Source: Erwinia sp. SLM-02 (lineage in GTDB: Bacteria > Pseudomonadota > Gammaproteobacteria > Enterobacterales > Enterobacteriaceae). Taken from it: DNA of 64,000 nt. The DNA lies in assembly GCF_037450285.1 (NCBI RefSeq), contig NZ_JAQISN010000001.1, forward strand, positions 930,001-994,000, given 5' to 3'. The position numbers and the translations under genes are program-made. Below, in pieces: positions 51,386 to 60,140 of the stretch (positions are counted from its first letter, which is position 1; the number at the start of each line of letters is the position of its first letter). The notes beneath the pieces were generated by a model, which worked only from the letters and a program-made list of their open reading frames with translations, made no database searches and had not been told where the DNA came from.

Positions 51386-52241
51386 AGCCTTTCTCCTGTA
51401 AAAACGCCGCGATCAGCGTGCAGAATTCCTCCGGGCACTCCTCGGTAATAAAATGCCCGCAGTCGCTGACCATCGCGCTGCGCAGGTCGGGGGCGACTTT
51501 TTTCATCGTCTCCGCCGGGGCATCCCGCGTGGCGTGCTCGGCCCCGATAGCCAGCACCGGCATAGCCAGCGGTGCGGCGGCCCGCTGCTGGTTCTGGCGG
51601 ATGGTCTCCGGGATGGCGCGATAGTAGTTAAACCCGGCCTCCAGCTTACCCGGTACGCTGTAGGCGTCGATATACACCTCCGCCGCCACGCGTTCCCGCC
51701 GCCATGACCATTTATCGAACATATAGCTGAGATACAGCCGTTCCCGGCCCGCGATCAGCGCCTCCGGCAGGCCGCTTAGCTGGTTGAACATAAAGTGCCA
51801 GAGGAAGATATTCTCCTGCGGGCTGACAAAAATCTCCGGCGCGGGGGCCAGGCCGGGGATCACCGCTTCGGTCAGCAGCAGCGAATGAACGCGCTGCGGG
51901 AAGTCCGCGCCCATCGCGTAGCCCACCCACATACCAATATCATGGCCGATAACCGGAAAGCGTTCGTGTCCCAGCTGCGACATCGCCTCAACCAGCTGCG
52001 CGGCGATATTGCCGGTATCAAAGCCGCCGGTCGGCGCATCCGACTCGCCGGTGCCCGGCGGATCGACCGCCACGGCGGTATAGCCCGCGCGGGCCAGGTG
52101 CGCCATCACGTGCCGCCACGTGTACCACGTCTGCGGCCAGCCGGGGATCAGCAGGACCGCCGGGCCGCTGCCCTGAATGACACAGTGCAGACGGCGCCCG
52201 TTCACGCGCAGATAGCGGTGGTGCAGGGTCGGGTTAGCCAT
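51372..52241 (-). CDS. Epoxide-hydrolase/dehalogenase-type alpha/beta hydrolase
   Basis: The 289 residues show LLIPGWPQTWYTWRHVM, DPPGTGESDAP, the nucleophile elbow GHDIGMWVGYAMG with Asp instead of Ser, and a C-terminal His in SDCGHFITEECPEEF. Asp-nucleophile members are epoxide hydrolases and haloacid/haloalkane dehalogenases. It overlaps both neighbours (8 and 14 bases), so the operon is tightly coupled. Confidence 0.83.
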   Translation of the reverse strand: MANPTLHHRYLRVNGRRLHCVIQGSGPAVLLIPGWPQTWYTWRHVMAHLARAGYTAVAVDPPGTGESDAPTGGFDTGNIAAQLVEAMSQLGHERFPVIGHDIGMWVGYAMGADFPQRVHSLLLTEAVIPGLAPAPEIFVSPQENIFLWHFMFNQLSGLPEALIAGRERLYLSYMFDKWSWRRERVAAEVYIDAYSVPGKLEAGFNYYRAIPETIRQNQQRAAAPLAMPVLAIGAEHATRDAPAETMKKVAPDLRSAMVSDCGHFITEECPEEFCTLIAAFLQEKGYAAR

Positions 52242-53313
52242 GATGTGCGGCCTCCGCGGTGCCGATGCCTAAAAGCCGGTTTATCTGACTCTGGCTGACC
52301 GGGGCCGCCGCGAAGTCATCGAAAATCTTATCGGTGACCGGAATAATATGGTCGCGGATAAACGCCGCCCCCTCGCGTGCACCATCGTCTTTGTTCTTCA
52401 GGCAGCATTCCCATTCCAGCGTCGCCCATCCGCCATAGCCGTTCTGAGTCAGGCGGGAGAATATCCCGCTGAAGTCGACCTGACCGTCGCCCGTTGAGCG
52501 AAAACGCCCGGCGCGATCGGCCCATGACTGGTAGCCGCCGTACATGCCCTGGCGTCCGGTAGGATTAAACTCGGCGTCCTTAACGTGGAACATGCGTATG
52601 TCATCCCGGTAGATATCCAGAAAATCGAGGTAGTTCAGCTGCTGCAGGACGAAGTGGCTGGGATCGAACAGGATTTTACAGCGGGGATGATGCCCGGTGC
52701 GCGCTAAGAACATCTCAAACGAGATGCCGTCGTGCAGATCCTCGCCCGGATGGATTTCATAGCAGAGGTTAATGCCCCGTTCGTCGCAGGCATCGAGGAT
52801 CGGCAGCCAGCGGCGGGCCAGCTCGTCGAAGGCGGTTTCCACCAGCCCGGCCGGGCGCTGGGGGAAGGGGAACACGTAGGGCCAGGCCAGCGAGCCGGAA
52901 AAGGTGCCCATCTCGGTCAGCCCCAGCCGGGAAGAGGCGCTGACCGCATCCAGCAGCCGCTGTCTGGCCCACGCGGTGCGGGCTTCAGGATCGCCGTGCA
53001 GGTGCGGCGGCGCAAAGCTGTCGCACAGCGCATCGTAGGCCGGGTGCACCGCCATCAGCTGGCCGAAGATATGCGTGGTCAGCTCGCTGATGACCAGCCC
53101 GTGCTGCGCCAGCATGGCGGTGATATCGTCGCAGTACTGCTGGCTTTCCGCCGCCAGACTGACGTCAAACAGCCGCTTATCCCAGGCCGGGATCTGCAGG
53201 GCGCGGAACCCGTTCTCCGCCGCCCATCCGGCAATGGCCTCAAGGCTGTTAAACGGGAAAACATCATCACTGAACTGCGCCAGGTGCAGGCTGGGACCCT
53301 TGATCGTTTGCAT
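52234..53313 (-). CDS. Sugar phosphate isomerase/epimerase-type TIM-barrel protein
   Basis: An AP-endonuclease-2-like barrel of 359 residues with metal-ligand motifs LCYEIHPGEDLHDG, KILFDPSHFVLQQ, RMFHVKDAEFNPTGRQG and LEWECCLKNKDDGAREG. Such proteins isomerise or epimerise sugars, inositols or related polyols. The start is ATG 53313, five bases after AGAGG and just inside the palindromic operator zone; the frame to 53346 would run through the operator. First gene of the minus operon regulated by the divergent TetR gene. Confidence 0.83.
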   Translation of the reverse strand: MQTIKGPSLHLAQFSDDVFPFNSLEAIAGWAAENGFRALQIPAWDKRLFDVSLAAESQQYCDDITAMLAQHGLVISELTTHIFGQLMAVHPAYDALCDSFAPPHLHGDPEARTAWARQRLLDAVSASSRLGLTEMGTFSGSLAWPYVFPFPQRPAGLVETAFDELARRWLPILDACDERGINLCYEIHPGEDLHDGISFEMFLARTGHHPRCKILFDPSHFVLQQLNYLDFLDIYRDDIRMFHVKDAEFNPTGRQGMYGGYQSWADRAGRFRSTGDGQVDFSGIFSRLTQNGYGGWATLEWECCLKNKDDGAREGAAFIRDHIIPVTDKIFDDFAAAPVSQSQINRLLGIGTAEAAHHG

Positions 53314-53320
53314 ATGAACC

Positions 53321-53350
53321 TCTATTGTTTGTCGATTGACAAACAATAGA
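53321..53350. promoter_or_regulatory. Perfect 13-bp palindromic operator (predicted TetR site)
   Basis: TCTATTGTTTGTC (53321-53333) and its exact reverse complement (53338-53350) are separated by four bases, directly upstream of the isomerase start. Such a long perfect inverted repeat beside a divergent TetR gene is almost certainly that regulator's binding site. It overlaps the ribosome-binding region of the isomerase operon. Confidence 0.8.
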
Positions 53351-53487
53351 GGCGTGACGGTCCAGCAACAAGGCGTTTTTGCTAACGCAGCACGTAGTGC
53401 TCAGTCACAAGGGCAGAAGGTGGCTGATTTAATGTGATATTCTTTTTGCCAGACCGTGAACGCATCATCCCAGAAAAGAGAACCGCT

Positions 53488-54066
53488 ATGGCCGGAAGAC
53501 CCAGAGAATTCGATCGTGAAGCCGCCCTGATCCAGGCGCGGGATTTATTCTGGCGCCACGGCTTTGAGGGCACCTCGATGTCCGATCTGGTGGCGGCGCT
53601 GGGGATTGCCTCCGCCCGTATCTACAAAGCGTTCGGTTCGAAGGAGCAGCTTTTCCGCGAAGCGGTTGCGCACTATGCGGAGCACGAAGGCGGCTTTGCC
53701 GCCCGCGCGCTGGAGGAGGGCGATATCGCCACCGCGATTAGGCGGATGCTGATGGATGCCGTGGCGCTGTATACCCGGCCGCGCGCCCCGGCGGGCTGCA
53801 TGGTGGTTTCCTCGGCCAGCGCGCTCAGCGATGAAAACCAGCCGCTGCAGCAGTGGATGGCGGAACAGCGTCGCCTGCGCACTGAATCCGTGATTGACCG
53901 CTTCCGCCGGGCGGCAGAGGCCGGGCAGCTGCGCAGCGATGCCGACCCGGATCTGCTGGGTAACTATTATGCGCTGGTGCTGCACGGCCTGTCGGTGCAG
54001 GCGCGGGACGGCGTTCCGGCGGACGTGCTGGAAAGCGTGGTGAAGGTTTCACTGGCGGCGCTCTGA
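53488..54066 (+). CDS. TetR-family regulator of the isomerase/hydrolase operon
   Basis: The 192-residue protein begins AGRPREFDREAALIQARDLFWRHGFEGTSMSDLVAALGIASARIYKAFGSKEQLF, a typical TetR HTH, followed by an AefR/YxaF-like ligand domain containing APAGCMVVSS with a Cys. ATG 53488 is preferred over the longer frame. Divergent from the isomerase operon, with the palindrome at 53321-53350 between. Ends 19 bases before the convergent second TetR gene. Confidence 0.85.
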   Translation: MAGRPREFDREAALIQARDLFWRHGFEGTSMSDLVAALGIASARIYKAFGSKEQLFREAVAHYAEHEGGFAARALEEGDIATAIRRMLMDAVALYTRPRAPAGCMVVSSASALSDENQPLQQWMAEQRRLRTESVIDRFRRAAEAGQLRSDADPDLLGNYYALVLHGLSVQARDGVPADVLESVVKVSLAAL

Positions 54067-54085
54067 CCGGCAAGCACCGGATAAA

Positions 54086-54646
54086 TTAAGCTTCGCTATT
54101 TCCTTCGTTCAGGATCCGCGCGCGGCAAACGTCCAGAATTTCATCGGCCAGCGCGGAATCATCCGGGCACGCGCGGGACAGTACCATCGCACCCACCAGA
54201 TGCGCGAGGGTGTCGATTATGTCAGCACGTCTGGAGCCTTCTACCCCTTCTTCGCCCCCCAGTCTGGCCAGATGTTTTTCAATGCCCTCGGCAAACAATG
54301 CCTTAACCGAGTCGGGCTGGCGTGCCGTGTCGGTGCCGAGCGCCGACATCACGCAGCCGGAACCCATCGCATCGCGATGCTGACGGGACAGGTAGCGTTC
54401 GACAAACTCTTCCCGACCGGTGCCGCCGGAAATGTCGGCCGCCTGCACAAAACCGCAGCTCACCGCCTCCGCCATCAGATCCGTCTTGGAAGCGAAGTGC
54501 TTGTAGAACCCACCGTGGGTTAACCCTGCGGCAGACATCAGTTCCGCCACGCCCACGCCGTCGAAGCCGCGTTCACGAAACAGCGCCGAGGCCGTTTCGA
54601 CAATTCGCTGGCGATTCTCGCGCACCTGCTCTTTCGACACTTTCAT
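54086..54646 (-). CDS. TetR-family regulator divergent from an SDR gene
   Basis: The 186 residues contain RQRIVETASALFRERGFDGVGVAELMSAAGLTHGGFYKHFASKTDLMAEA, the HTH of the AcrR/NemR-like group with the THGGFYxHF motif, and a ligand domain with Cys in GSGCVMSALGTD. Regulators with this motif usually repress an adjacent reductase and respond to electrophiles. The divergent SDR gene at 54943 is the likely target. Start ATG 54646 has no strong ribosome-binding site. Confidence 0.85.
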   Translation of the reverse strand: MKVSKEQVRENRQRIVETASALFRERGFDGVGVAELMSAAGLTHGGFYKHFASKTDLMAEAVSCGFVQAADISGGTGREEFVERYLSRQHRDAMGSGCVMSALGTDTARQPDSVKALFAEGIEKHLARLGGEEGVEGSRRADIIDTLAHLVGAMVLSRACPDDSALADEILDVCRARILNEGNSEA

Positions 54647-54726
54647 TGTTCAGGCTCCTCTGAAAGAAAACTCTGTCGCCAGTATACATTGATGATGACC
54701 GTAATCAAAAATGTTGACGTTTTAGA

Positions 54727-54744
54727 TTATGATCGTCATCATAA
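54727..54744. promoter_or_regulatory. Inverted repeat, candidate operator of the second TetR
   Basis: TTATGAT and ATCATAA are perfect complements around CGTC. A related half-site pair (GATGATGACCGTAATC) lies about 30 bases to the left, with TTGACG (54714-54719), a possible -35, between them. Position between TetR and SDR supports an operator role. Confidence 0.5.
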
Positions 54745-54750
54745 AATGCG

Positions 54751-54795
54751 CATCGCATCGCATCGCATCGCATCGCATCGCATCGCATCGCATCG
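54751..54795. repeat. CATCG pentanucleotide microsatellite, nine units
   Basis: Nine exact CATCG units lie immediately after the candidate operator and about 150 bases before the SDR start. Slippage would change the distance between upstream promoter elements and the gene in steps of five bases. Confidence 0.9.
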
Positions 54796-54942
54796 CACGG
54801 CCACCGTCGGCGGAGTGTTGCGTGGCAGTCCGGCGAGGCAGGCAGAGAGCAGTGCGAGCAGTGAGAAGAGCACCGGCGACCGGCGATGGCCAAATGCTGC
54901 ATCGACCAACTCAGTTCAATCATCCACACAGGAAATACGCAG

Positions 54943-55725
54943 ATGTCCAAACCTTCCGTTCTGATTACAGGTGCTTCAACCGGTATTGGCGCAGTCTACG
55001 CGGAGCGATTCGCCCGGCGCGGCCACGGCCTGGTGCTCGTGGCGCGCGACACCGCAAAGCTTGCGGCACTTGCCGAACGTTTACAGCAGGAAAACGGCGT
55101 GGCGGTGGATATTCTGCCCGCGGACCTTACGCAGTCGGATGACGTTGCCAGGGTAGAAGCCCGGCTGCGTGACGATGCGCAGATTGGCATCCTGATCAAC
55201 AACGCCGGCATCGCCCAGTCGGGCGGATTCGCCGGGCAGACGGCGGAATCGATTGAGCGCCTTATCGCGCTGAACGTCACCGCGCTGACGCGGCTGGCTA
55301 ACGCGGTCACGCCGCGTTTCGTGCAGGCTGGGGAGGGGGCGATCGTCAATATCAGCTCCGTCGTCGGGCTGGCACCGGAATTCGGCATGTCGGTTTACGG
55401 CGCAACCAAGGCCTTCGTGCTGTTTCTCTCTCAGGGGCTGAACGTTGAACTGGCGGGGACGGGCGTCTACGTGCAGGCGGTGCTGCCGGCCGGCACCTAC
55501 ACCGAAATCTGGGATCGCGCGGGTATTGATATCAATTCCCTGCCGCAGATGATGCAAGCCGGGGATCTGGTTGACGCCGCGCTGGTGGGCTTCGACCGCC
55601 GTGAAACGGTCACCATCCCGCCGGTGCAGAACGCCTCAAGCTGGAGCGGCCTGGACGCGGCGCGCCAGGGGCTGATTGCGGATATTAATCAGGCGAAGGT
55701 GGCGGAAAGGTATCAATCTGCCTGA
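54943..55725 (+). CDS. Short-chain dehydrogenase/reductase
   Basis: A classical SDR of 260 residues: VLITGASTGIGAVYAERFA (cofactor loop), ILINNAGIAQSGGF, NISSVVGLAPEFGMSVYGATKAF with the Ser-Tyr-Lys triad. The Arg after the first loop (VLVARDTAKL) suggests NADP(H). ATG 54943 follows AGGAAA, whereas the frame from 54886 has none. Probably repressed by the divergent TetR and induced by a toxic carbonyl or quinone. Substrate not predictable. Confidence 0.87.
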   Translation: MSKPSVLITGASTGIGAVYAERFARRGHGLVLVARDTAKLAALAERLQQENGVAVDILPADLTQSDDVARVEARLRDDAQIGILINNAGIAQSGGFAGQTAESIERLIALNVTALTRLANAVTPRFVQAGEGAIVNISSVVGLAPEFGMSVYGATKAFVLFLSQGLNVELAGTGVYVQAVLPAGTYTEIWDRAGIDINSLPQMMQAGDLVDAALVGFDRRETVTIPPVQNASSWSGLDAARQGLIADINQAKVAERYQSA

Positions 55726-55738
55726 CCCGCGCTTACAG

Positions 55739-56074
55739 CTACAGCCCGGACTCAGGCTGTAGCTGATAAATCCAGGCGCTTACCTGCAGGCCATCAACCG
55801 TCGTCACCTCAACCTTGACCCGATCGTAGCCGTCTTCGAATTCATCCAGCATCGGCCAGTGCGCCTGCAGATTATGGGAGAAAAACAGGTAGCCGTTTAC
55901 CTGCGGACCGTCGCTGTGCAGCACGATCCCGGGGAAATCCGCCGCCGCGCCCCAGCCCCGCTCATAAAACGTGCCGGTGACGTGACCCGCCAGCCACTCG
56001 CCGCCGATGTTTTCCATGATATGGGCATTCGAATGGCCCGGGCGCAGCGTGCCGTAGACAAACAACGATTCCAT
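55739..56074 (-). CDS. AIG2/gamma-glutamylcyclotransferase-like protein
   Basis: A 111-residue protein with the family start LFVYGTLRPGHSNAH and the later catalytic-type Glu in LDEFEDGYDRVKV. The fold forms a small barrel that releases 5-oxoproline from gamma-glutamyl compounds in characterised members; many bacterial relatives (YtfP) remain unassigned. It is isolated between the SDR gene and the transaldolase operon. Confidence 0.82.
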   Translation of the reverse strand: MESLFVYGTLRPGHSNAHIMENIGGEWLAGHVTGTFYERGWGAAADFPGIVLHSDGPQVNGYLFFSHNLQAHWPMLDEFEDGYDRVKVEVTTVDGLQVSAWIYQLQPESGL

Positions 56075-56188
56075 CTTGCCTCAACAGTTAAAAAAGGGTT
56101 ACCCGCCGGGTAAGGAACAGCGATCAAAATACGGCTTAATCGGGCGGCTGGCAAACCCTTCGTCACTCATGCCGGCAAACGGCATAGC

Positions 56189-57139
56189 CTACAGATACTG
56201 GCCCAGCAGCGACTCCAGGCTGTTCTGGTCGACGGCGAACAGGCGAATACCTTCGGCAAGCTTTTCCACCGCCATCGCATCCTGATGGTGCGCCCAGTAG
56301 AACTCCGCCTCCGTCATGGCGGCAGGTTTAGCCAGCACCTCGCCCTCAAAGCTCAGCGGAGCGGGCACCGGCCCCTCGCTTTGCTGCAGCTGCGCCAGCA
56401 GCGCCGGGGAAACGGTCAGCCGATCGCAGCCGTTCAGCGCCAGCACCTGTTCCGGCGTGCGGAAGCTGGCACCCATCACCACCGTGCGGTAGCCGTGCTG
56501 TTTATAGAAGCGATAGATCTTCTGTACCGACTCCACGCCCGGATCGTTAGCGGCGGTGTAGCTGATGCCCGGGTTGTTTTTCCTGTACCAGTCGTAAATG
56601 CGGCCGACGAACGGCGATATCAGGAACACACCGGCATCGGCGCAGGCACGCGCCTGGGCGAAAGAGAACAGCAGCGTCAGGTTGCACTGAATTCCTTCTT
56701 TTTCCAGCGTTTCTGCGGCGCGGATCCCCTGCCAGGTGGCGGCAAGCTTAATCAGCACCCGTTCTTTGCCGACGCCTTTCTCCTCGTACAGGGCGATAAT
56801 TTCCCGCGCTTTGGCAATGCTGGCCGCGGTGTCGAAGGAGAGGCGGGCGTCCACTTCGGTGGAAATGCGCCCCGGCACGCTTTTCAGGATCAGCGACCCG
56901 ATGCTGACGGCCAGCGCGTCGGCAACGTCTGCCGCCTGCACCGGTTTACCCGCCCGACGGGACTTCACCGCCGCAACGGCCTCCGTTATCAGATGCTGAT
57001 ACTGCGGAAGCTGCGCGGCTTTGTAGATAAGCGACGGATTGGTGGTGGCATCTTCCGGCTGATACGCGATGATGCTGTCAATATCCCCGCTGTCGGCAAC
57101 AATCGTTGTGTGCTGCTTTAGTTGTTCAAGCTGATTCAT
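56189..57139 (-). CDS. talA: Transaldolase (TalA-like)
   Basis: Transaldolase moves a dihydroxyacetone unit between sugar phosphates in the pentose phosphate pathway. The 316 residues include VADSGDIDSIIAYQPEDATTNPSL (signature), the Schiff-base Lys in RVLIKLAATWQGI, and ISPFVGRIYDWY. The N terminus MNQLEQLKQ resembles TalA more than TalB. Start 57139 has AGGT seven bases before. It is the last gene of the PTS operon rather than next to tktB as in E. coli, so it may serve the imported sugar. Length matches E. coli (316-317). Confidence 0.9.
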   Translation of the reverse strand: MNQLEQLKQHTTIVADSGDIDSIIAYQPEDATTNPSLIYKAAQLPQYQHLITEAVAAVKSRRAGKPVQAADVADALAVSIGSLILKSVPGRISTEVDARLSFDTAASIAKAREIIALYEEKGVGKERVLIKLAATWQGIRAAETLEKEGIQCNLTLLFSFAQARACADAGVFLISPFVGRIYDWYRKNNPGISYTAANDPGVESVQKIYRFYKQHGYRTVVMGASFRTPEQVLALNGCDRLTVSPALLAQLQQSEGPVPAPLSFEGEVLAKPAAMTEAEFYWAHHQDAMAVEKLAEGIRLFAVDQNSLESLLGQYL

Positions 57140-57224
57140 AACCATGACCTGTAATGTTTAAAGAGGGTTGAAAACCACAGGAAGCAGCACGAGGCCGCTC
57201 CCTGTGGCGGAGCGGGAAGGGCGA

Positions 57225-58478
57225 TCAGTTAGCCTGCGCAACGCGGGTGGTCAGGCCTGGCATGTTGAAGCACTCGGCTTCGTTCTGGATCATATCCTTG
57301 ATTTTATTGACCACGTAACGCTCAGGCTCCACGCCAAACGATTTCAGATTGGCAAACATCGCCTTCATCTCTTTCACTACGGCCGGTTTTTCGTAGTTGT
57401 AGTGGCCGCTGAGTTCAAGGATCTCTTTCAGCAGTTCCGGCTCGCTGAAGATTTGCTCCTCGGACTTGTTTTTGTGCTCATCGGTCATCCACTTTTCCCA
57501 CTTGTGGCTCAGCACGCACTCGCGGGTCAGCACGGTTTTTAGATCGGACGCGGTCCTGATAAAGCCTTTCGCCGCCAGATCCTTTTCCACCTGCGCCAGC
57601 TTCAGATAGGCGCGGGTTTCAATGGTGCCGTAAGCCGGGGCCACGTTCATCGCGGTGATCCCCAGGCCCGGATGCTTAAGCAGGATCTCATCCGGCAGGT
57701 AGTCGCCGTTGTGCTCTTTCAGACCCACGCCGTGGCGGGTGCTGATGGCGGACAGTTCAGCGGACTGTTTATCGTTGAAATGACCGACGTTCTTGGTCAG
57801 GCGGGTCAGGGTGCCGGTCTGACCGACGATAAACAGCGGCTGCGGCAGCGATTCGGCCGCCAGGCGCTTGTTCAGCTCGATAATAAACTCTTCGTAGGCG
57901 CTGACGTCGGTCAGGCCGCCGTTGGTTTCTTCGGTGCCGACTTCATAGAAGAACTCTTTCAGGCTGTTGGCCTTGCGGTAATCTTCGCAGAAGCGGATCA
58001 GCTCAACGGTACGGCTCAGAACCAGTTCGATATCAATCGCTTTACCCACGACGTAAGGGTCTTTGGTCGGGTCGATATGCAGCAGGTCGAAACCGGCATC
58101 CATATCAATCTGATACGAGCGGCGGGCCAGCTTCATCGCTTCGTCTTCGGGGATATGGTCTTTGCGCTCTTTATCACGCTGCCACGGACCGCCGTGGTCG
58201 CGGCAGAGGAAGTAATCGCCGTCGAAGCCGACTTTCTCCGCCATGGCTTTCAGGTCGGCAGCGAAGCGGAACTGATCCCAGTTATTGACGTAACCGGCGC
58301 CGAATTCATCGGCATCCACCTGGTTACGGCTGGCAATAAACATCAGCGGCAGATCTTTTTCCTTACCCAGTTCAAAACAGGCCTGAATTAAAGCCGGAGA
58401 CATCGGGCCTATACCCAGCATCGTGGATTTTCCACCGTTAACGATATAATCGACGTACTGTTTCATTGTGTTTTTCAT
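57225..58478 (-). CDS. GatZ/KbaZ-like D-tagatose-bisphosphate aldolase-associated protein
   Basis: A 417-residue protein of the GatZ/KbaZ family: MLGIGPMSPALIQACFELG, ASRNQVDADEFGAGYVNNWDQF, LCRDHGGPWQRDKE, LLHIDPTKDP, FYEVGTEETNGGL and VGQTGTLTRLTKNVGHF. GatZ is known as the non-catalytic partner that stabilises the GatY aldolase, but no GatY/KbaY is encoded here, so it may act alone, perhaps as a sugar-phosphate epimerase or aldolase. GAGGAG lies five bases before the ATG. It follows the IIC gene by nine bases. An inverted repeat (CCACAGG/CCTGTGG) separates it from talA. Confidence 0.83.
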   Translation of the reverse strand: MKNTMKQYVDYIVNGGKSTMLGIGPMSPALIQACFELGKEKDLPLMFIASRNQVDADEFGAGYVNNWDQFRFAADLKAMAEKVGFDGDYFLCRDHGGPWQRDKERKDHIPEDEAMKLARRSYQIDMDAGFDLLHIDPTKDPYVVGKAIDIELVLSRTVELIRFCEDYRKANSLKEFFYEVGTEETNGGLTDVSAYEEFIIELNKRLAAESLPQPLFIVGQTGTLTRLTKNVGHFNDKQSAELSAISTRHGVGLKEHNGDYLPDEILLKHPGLGITAMNVAPAYGTIETRAYLKLAQVEKDLAAKGFIRTASDLKTVLTRECVLSHKWEKWMTDEHKNKSEEQIFSEPELLKEILELSGHYNYEKPAVVKEMKAMFANLKSFGVEPERYVVNKIKDMIQNEAECFNMPGLTTRVAQAN

Positions 58479-58487
58479 AATAACTCC

Positions 58488-59591
58488 TCAGACTTTATTC
58501 ATATCAGAAGTGATGGGTTTTTTAGCCGATGCTTTCTTTACCGGCTCGGTAATATTGGGTCGCAGAATATGCAGGCAGATGGCGGTGACAATCACGCCGA
58601 TAGCCATATCAATGACGTACCACATCGGGGCTTTATTCACGCCGGCAATGGCAATTAATCCGCCGTGGGGAACCATTGACTCCACGCCGTGAATCATCGC
58701 CAGACCGGCTCCGACGGCGCTGCCGATAATAATTGACGGCAGCACGGTTTTGAGATTTTTAACCGCAAACGGAATGGCGCCTTCGGTAATTCCAATTAAG
58801 CCCATAAAGGCGGCAGAGGTGCCCATTCTTCTTTCGTCTTCCGCCCATTTACGCTGGGAAATAAAGGTCGAGAGCGCAATACCCAGCGGGGGAATGGCGC
58901 AGGCAATACGATACGCCCCGTTCGGGCCATAAATACCTTCGGCCATTAATGCGAGGGTAAATGCGGTGGCGGTTTTATTCACCGGCCCGCCCATATCAAA
59001 GGCGGCCATTGCGCCCAGAATCAGGCCGAGAATAACGCCGCTGCTTCCCTGCATATTCGACAGCATGGAAACCAGCCATTTCATGGCAAAGCCGATTGGG
59101 CCAATCAGCACGTAGAGATAGAGCATGCCGACAATACAGGTGGAGACGATGGGAATAATCATGATCGGCATCACCGGCATTAACGCCTTGCCGACTTTCC
59201 AGGTTTTGATCCATTTGGCGACGTAGCCGCTGAGAATACCGAGCAGCATCGCCCCGAGAAACCCGGTCACCACGTGGTCCGCGCCCAGCGGCGTGCTGGC
59301 CATAAAGCCGGTGATAAAGCCCGGCGTCAGGCCCGGCTTACCGGCGATAGAGTAGGAGATATACGCCGCCAGCACCGGGATCATCATCCCCAGACCGGCG
59401 CTGCCGATAGCGCCAAGATTGAGTAGGAACGGGTTGGTGACCACCATCCCTTTGCCCACGACCGGCTCGCCGCCCACCAGCGACAGCGCCAGGCAGATAC
59501 CACCGACCACCACCACCGGCATCATGTATGACACGCCGGTGCTGAACGCTTTGACTAAATCGTCCTTAATGACTTTGATATTTTCCGACAT
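58488..59591 (-). CDS. Fructose-type PTS permease, EIIC component
   Basis: The 367 residues form the membrane channel of a fructose-family PTS with hydrophobic segments throughout, for example FSTGVSYMMPVVVVGGICLALSLVGG and the conserved GFMASTPLGADHVVTGFLGAMLLGILSGYVAKW, and GGPVNKTATAFTLALM for substrate binding. It lacks fused IIB or IIA domains; those are separate genes upstream. Related to E. coli FrwC/FryC. The 168-base gap to the IIB gene (59592-59759) shows no obvious feature. Confidence 0.9.
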   Translation of the reverse strand: MSENIKVIKDDLVKAFSTGVSYMMPVVVVGGICLALSLVGGEPVVGKGMVVTNPFLLNLGAIGSAGLGMMIPVLAAYISYSIAGKPGLTPGFITGFMASTPLGADHVVTGFLGAMLLGILSGYVAKWIKTWKVGKALMPVMPIMIIPIVSTCIVGMLYLYVLIGPIGFAMKWLVSMLSNMQGSSGVILGLILGAMAAFDMGGPVNKTATAFTLALMAEGIYGPNGAYRIACAIPPLGIALSTFISQRKWAEDERRMGTSAAFMGLIGITEGAIPFAVKNLKTVLPSIIIGSAVGAGLAMIHGVESMVPHGGLIAIAGVNKAPMWYVIDMAIGVIVTAICLHILRPNITEPVKKASAKKPITSDMNKV

Positions 59592-59759
59592 TTTTATCCT
59601 CCCGAACCTGCTATTTTTTATTGGGCTGCCGCGATATTTAAACGCAGCGATCCCCCGGCGCCTGTGCGCTAAATGAAAAATGCAGGGCTCGCAGAAATTT
59701 AATTAACGAGTTTAATATCCGGTGACGGCCGTCGAAATAAAACGCACCGGGCGTGTTGA

Positions 59760-60080
59760 TCAGCTCACCAGTTTTACGGCTTTATCAATAATGGCCGCCG
59801 GATCGCGCACCACCTCGGCCGGATTGAGCGATATAACCCGGCCCTCATCTTCTTTTTCTTCGAATCGCTCCACGCCTTCAATGCCGATAGCAATCGCCAG
59901 AATTACCACGTCGGCTTCGGCAATTTCATCGTCACTTAATTCATTTTCAATGCCCATGCCGCCCTGGGTTTCAACTTTGACGTCATAACCCCTTTTCTTA
60001 CACTCCTGCTCAATCGCTTCCTGTGCCATATAGGTGTGGGCAACGCCGGTAATACATGCTGCAACGCCGACAATTTTCAT
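59760..60080 (-). CDS. Fructose-type PTS EIIB component
   Basis: The 106-residue cytosolic protein has the phospho-accepting Cys in GVAACITGVAHTYMAQEA and ends in the usual IIB-Fru fold (EADVVILAIAIGIEGVERFE). In most members the last motif reads AADxVIxAxDxxV; here Ala-Ile-Gly replaces the aspartate segment. It takes phosphate from the IIA domain of the upstream fusion and passes it to the sugar held by EIIC. Related to FrwB/FryB. Confidence 0.88.
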   Translation of the reverse strand: MKIVGVAACITGVAHTYMAQEAIEQECKKRGYDVKVETQGGMGIENELSDDEIAEADVVILAIAIGIEGVERFEEKEDEGRVISLNPAEVVRDPAAIIDKAVKLVS

Positions 60081-60140
60081 AAAAAACTCCTGATTGTTAT
60101 TTGGCTGATTTTTAAAATAGGGCTTGTGGTTATTCTGTTT

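Noticed and set aside
54751..54795. CATCG array as coding repeat of the longer SDR-side frame
   Set aside because: Frames over the array have no ribosome-binding site and do not join the SDR gene; the SDR start at 54943 is clear.
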